Origin: Drosophila miranda
Taxonomy: Eukaryota > Arthropoda > Insecta > Diptera > Drosophilidae
Direction: 5' to 3'
DNA length: 64,000 nucleotides
Assembly (NCBI RefSeq): GCF_003369915.1
Contig: NC_046674.1
Span: forward strand, 682,001 to 746,000
Shown here: positions 63,066 to 64,000 of the stretch, in pieces
Layout: each line of letters opens with the position of its first letter
How positions within the stretch are numbered: the first letter of the stretch is position 1
Program-made: the position numbers and the translations under genes
Notes under the pieces: model-generated
What the model saw: the letters and a program-made list of their open reading frames with translations, nothing else
Databases searched by the model: none
What the model was told of the DNA's origin: nothing

Positions 63066-63273
63066 TTGACTGTACAAATTTTGCTGTTTTTGGGCTGTTG
63101 AAGGGAAAAAAAAAATTGTATAACTAATATGAGACTGAAACAGTGTGCAATTTCTTACTATGATTTGATTTGAATTGATGTGAATACAAATTAATTGCGA
63201 AATATACACAAAATGATGTCTCAAAAAAGATAATAGGCGAGCGTATACTACAAGTTGAATAAACGTACACATA

Positions 63274-63587
63274 TAACAAAGCCTCAAAAAAAAATCATAT
63301 TATATATAGGAAAATATCCATGTATGTAAGTGGACGTGTGTTTTTAAGCCTACAAATTTCTTATTTTCTACGAAACTAATAACGTTAAAGATGCGATACT
63401 GGGCAAAAGAACAGACCGCGCTTTTTGTTGTAACAAAGCCTCAAAAAAAAATCATATTATATATAGGAAAATATCCATGTATGTAAGTGGACGTGTGTTT
63501 TTAAGCCTACAAATTTCTTATTTTCTACGAAACTAATAACGTTAAAGATGCGATACTGGGCAAAAGAACAGTCCGCGCTTTTTGTTG
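63274..63587. repeat. 157-bp tandem duplication
   Basis: Copy 1 is 63274-63430 and copy 2 is 63431-63587. They differ at one position I can find (A63415 versus T63572). The pair begins with TAACAAAGCCTC and ends with CTTTTTGTTG in each copy. It lies in the presumed 3' UTR of the minus-strand gene, 6 bp from its stop codon, so the transcript would carry both copies. Confidence 0.95.
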
Positions 63588-63593
63588 ATCATG

Positions 63594-64000
63594 CTATTGG
63601 TGACGGAGATTCTCTGCATTCCAGATCTTTTGCTCGGCCACCTGGAGGCTGTGAAGTAGCTGGTTAATAAGCGTCAACGCCTGAGAATTCCCCTGGCCAT
63701 CGGCGAAGTGTGCCACCTGTTCGAGGAGAAGCTGGACTGCTGGCAATTGAAGATACACTCTTGGGTGGGTACGAAGTAACTCAAGGGCTTTTGGTCTTTT
63801 GGCACAGCTCTGACCATTCTCTGGCGTTGTATCGCAATCTTTTCGCTTCCGATTGCCGGATGAGCTTGTGGAGCCTGGAGATTTGGCAGGTAGGCTCACA
63901 GGCCCATCAATTAATTGAGTGTTTTCAAATGGTGTCGGAATGTTACTATTTAGTAATAGGTCACTGCGTATTCTTATGGTGGGCCTAACTTGTGCCTTCT
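63594..64000 (-). CDS. C-terminal part of an unrecognised protein (runs off the window)
   Basis: The minus-strand frame is open from the window edge to the TAG at 63594-63596, about 134 codons. There is no ATG in the visible part. A GTG at 63899 is an internal valine codon, not a start. The first half is Ser/Pro rich with a basic stretch (GNRKRK) and a second basic cluster (AKRPK), which could serve in nuclear targeting. The last 65 residues look like amphipathic helices with regular Leu and Gln (LQLPAVQLLLEQVAHF, LTLINQLLHSLQVAEQ). I do not recognise the family. Codon use and helical pattern make it a credible real gene. Upstream exons would lie beyond 64,000. Confidence 0.6.
   Translation of the reverse strand, partial: KAQVRPTIRIRSDLLLNSNIPTPFENTQLIDGPVSLPAKSPGSTSSSGNRKRKDCDTTPENGQSCAKRPKALELLRTHPRVYLQLPAVQLLLEQVAHFADGQGNSQALTLINQLLHSLQVAEQKIWNAENLRHQ

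Noticed and set aside
63594..63899. Complete 101-residue protein starting at 63899
   Set aside because: The codon there is GTG, and the same frame stays open to the window edge, so it is the 3' part of a longer gene.

Overview
The window is Drosophila genomic DNA. It carries the bantam microRNA hairpin with both mature arms intact. It also has short-intron genes for UDP-galactose 4-epimerase, Mediator subunit 30 and the translesion polymerase Rev1. A DINE-1/INE-1 (Helentron) type repeat and very dense dinucleotide and trinucleotide microsatellites are present. In D. melanogaster, bantam lies on 3L next to CG12030 (Gale), so this is the orthologous Muller element D region. The microsatellite density and the DINE-1 variant suggest an obscura-group species. 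That species guess is inference.

Layout. 1-21.2 kb: no recognisable protein gene. It is AT-rich DNA with microsatellites, two copies of a Transib-like MITE (about 4.92 and 15.01 kb), an Inr+DPE core promoter at 17,915 and a strong splice donor at 20,571. This is probably the 5' part of the primary bantam transcript and its control region. 21,203-21,289: bantam. Just after it is a tandem pair of Scalloped/TEAD-type CATTCCA motifs, within a local cluster of seven. 21.3-27.5 kb: noncoding, repeat-rich. 27.5-29.4 kb: two DRE (TATCGATA) motifs, then a decayed intron-containing copy of part of an arrow/LRP5/6-like gene joined to a FAM21/WASHC2-like acidic segment, then a diverged tandem duplication.

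29.9-38.4 kb is a compact gene cluster: Gale (+), a TIP-1/TAX1BP3-like single-PDZ protein (-), MED30 (-) and Rev1 (+). MED30 and Rev1 are divergent with 182 bp between start codons. Gale and the PDZ gene are convergent. Gale has an exact Inr/DPE pair at 29,924.

38.6-39.2 kb: DINE-1/INE-1 remnant. 39.2-63.0 kb: a large region with no recognised gene, holding many short tandem repeats (including 15 perfect GGGGTA units at 44.8 kb) and three small ORFs of uncertain status. 63.06-64.0 kb: the 3' end of an unrecognised minus-strand gene whose reading frame runs off the window. A 157-bp perfect tandem duplication starts 6 bp beyond its stop codon.

The genes act in separate processes: growth-regulating miRNA, galactose metabolism, PDZ scaffolding, transcription and DNA damage tolerance. 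Their closeness reflects compact fly gene arrangement rather than a pathway.
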